NCBI RefSeq assembly: GCF_000341265.1
Contig: NZ_ANAE01000141.1
Coordinates: 29,709-75,678 of the forward strand
Reading direction: 5' to 3'
Source: Nocardiopsis prasina DSM 43845
GTDB lineage: Bacteria > Actinomycetota > Actinomycetes > Streptosporangiales > Streptosporangiaceae
DNA: 45,970 nt
Positions 44,819 to 45,970 of the stretch are shown here, one piece after another. The notes beneath the pieces are model-generated. The model ran no database searches and was not told the origin of the DNA. It saw only the letters and a list, made by a program, of their open reading frames with translations. Both the position numbers and the translations under genes were made by a program. How positions within the stretch are numbered: the stretch's first letter is position 1; each line of letters starts with the position of its first letter.

Positions 44819-45970
44819 CTAGGCGAGCGGGGTGACGGTCTCTGCGGCCTCGACGATCGAACCGTCGGCGACCAGGGCGGCCACGGTGGCGATCTCGGGG
44901 GCCAGGTAGCGGTCGGGGCCGGGACCGGCGACCCTTTCGCGCACGGTGCGCAGGACCGCGCCGGTGGCGGGACCGGGCTCCAGCGGGGAGCGCAGGTCGA
45001 GGGCGCGTGCGGCGGTGAGCAGCTCCACCGCCAGCACGTTGGTGAGTCCGTCCACCGCGCGGCGCAGCTTGCGGGCGGCGGCCCAGCCCATGGACACGTG
45101 GTCCTCCTGCATGGCCGAGCTGGGGATGGAGTCGACGCTGGCGGGCACGGCCAGGCGCTTGAGCTCGGAGACGATGGCGGCCTGGGTGTACTGGGCGATC
45201 ATGTGGCCCGAATCCACTCCGGGGTCGTCGGCGAGGAAGGCCGGAAGACCGTGTGAGCGGGAGACGTCGAGCATGCGGTCCGTGCGGCGCTCGGCGATCG
45301 AGGCCGTGTCGGCCACGGCCACGGCCAGGAAGTCCAGCACGTAGGCGACCGGCGCCCCATGGAAGTTGCCATTGGACTCCACCCGGCCGTCGTCGAGCAC
45401 GACGGGGTTGTCGATGACGCTGTCCAGCTCGCGTCCTGCCACGAGCAGGGCGTGGGCGAGGGTGTCGCGGGCGGCTCCGGCCACCTGCGGGGCGCAGCGC
45501 AGCGAGTAGGCGTCCTGGACCCGGTTGCAGTCCGGGCCGCGGTGGGAGGCGACGATCGGCGAGTCCGCGAGCATCGCGCGCAGGTTCGAGGCCGAGGCTG
45601 CCTGGCCCGGGTGCGGACGCAGTCTCTGGAGCTCCTCGGAGAAGACCCGGTCGGTGCCGAGCAGGGCCTCGACGCTCATGGCGGCGGTGACGTCGGCGAC
45701 CTTGAGCAGGCGCTCCAGGTCCATGCAGGCGATGGCCAGCATGCCGAGCATGCCGTCCGTGCCGTTGATGAGGGCCAGGCCCTCCTTGGCGCCGAGTTCC
45801 ACGGGCGCGATGCCCGCCGCGGTCAGGGCGTCGGCGGCCTCCCGGAGCTCACCGTCGGCGTCACGGACCTGCCCCTCGCCCATCAGGGCCAGGGCGACGT
45901 GGGACAGCGGCGCCAGGTCGCCCGAGCAGCCCAGGCTGCCGTACTCGTGGACGACGGGGGTGATCCCGGC
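44819..45970 (-). CDS. hutH: Histidine ammonia-lyase, 5' end outside the window
   Basis: It deaminates histidine to urocanate. The C-terminal 383 residues are present; the N-terminal part (about 130 residues) lies beyond the right edge. Near the edge the prosthetic-group tripeptide region reads YGSLGCSGDLAPLSH. The MIO cofactor would therefore form from Cys-Ser-Gly (45928-45920) rather than the textbook Ala-Ser-Gly. Other conserved parts are ALINGTDGM, QDAYSLRCAPQVAGA, ESNGNFHGAPVAY and SIPSSAMQEDHVSMG. It is the first visible gene of the hut operon. Confidence 0.95.
   Translation of the reverse strand, partial: AGITPVVHEYGSLGCSGDLAPLSHVALALMGEGQVRDADGELREAADALTAAGIAPVELGAKEGLALINGTDGMLGMLAIACMDLERLLKVADVTAAMSVEALLGTDRVFSEELQRLRPHPGQAASASNLRAMLADSPIVASHRGPDCNRVQDAYSLRCAPQVAGAARDTLAHALLVAGRELDSVIDNPVVLDDGRVESNGNFHGAPVAYVLDFLAVAVADTASIAERRTDRMLDVSRSHGLPAFLADDPGVDSGHMIAQYTQAAIVSELKRLAVPASVDSIPSSAMQEDHVSMGWAAARKLRRAVDGLTNVLAVELLTAARALDLRSPLEPGPATGAVLRTVRERVAGPGPDRYLAPEIATVAALVADGSIVEAAETVTPLA

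Overview
The window is very GC-rich DNA with the strong GC bias at third codon positions, GTG/TTG starts and gene order of a filamentous actinomycete. The order ctaA...ctaB-tkt-tal-zwf-opcA-pgl and the block hutI-hutF-(M20 amidohydrolase)-hutU-hutH are actinobacterial arrangements. A Nocardiopsis/Streptosporangiales-type chromosome is my best guess; that is inference. I see no tRNA, rRNA, insertion sequence, prophage or CRISPR array.

Left part (1-18.8 kb), mostly housekeeping. A flavin-reductase-like gene is divergent from an ArsR-type regulator. Heme A synthase ctaA overlaps tail-to-tail with a PrsW-family membrane protease, followed by a small four-helix membrane protein resembling half of CtaA and a decayed gene. 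Then come heme O synthase ctaB and the pentose-phosphate operon tkt-tal-zwf-opcA-pgl, without the pgi found in some relatives. ctaA and ctaB share a 17-bp operator/promoter element placed identically over the -10 region. MerR and a truncated AraC gene follow, then two tandem secreted S33 peptidases, one a lipoprotein.

Middle part (18.8-33.9 kb), the accessory island. It is a type III-D-like CRISPR-Cas effector locus: cas6, an HD-less cas10, a Cas7-like RAMP, csx10, a two-RAMP fusion, csx19 and a TIGR03986-like RAMP. From cas10 onward every gene junction overlaps by 1-4 bases. No cas1/cas2 or repeat-spacer array is visible. Beside it lie a single-chain effector with two CARF-like domains and a PD-(D/E)xK nuclease (Can1-like), a small NLTPH-motif protein just upstream of it, an unrecognised 425-aa cysteine-rich protein on the opposite strand with a near-consensus promoter, and a 62-aa ORF. 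The likely logic is that Cas6 makes crRNA, the RAMPs and Cas10 form the surveillance complex, Cas10 makes cyclic oligoadenylate, and the CARF nuclease is activated by it. The NLTPH protein, the 425-aa protein and the 62-aa ORF are the undescribed candidates.

Right part (33.9-46 kb). DUF1697, an unknown 361-aa protein, a DUF485-ActP-type solute:cation symporter pair, a small Lsr2-like/zinc-site protein, an orphan PucR-type HTH fragment, and the histidine-utilisation operon hutH-hutU-M20 amidohydrolase-hutF-hutI. hutH runs off the right edge. The M20 enzyme sits where N-formylglutamate deformylase (HutG) would be expected.
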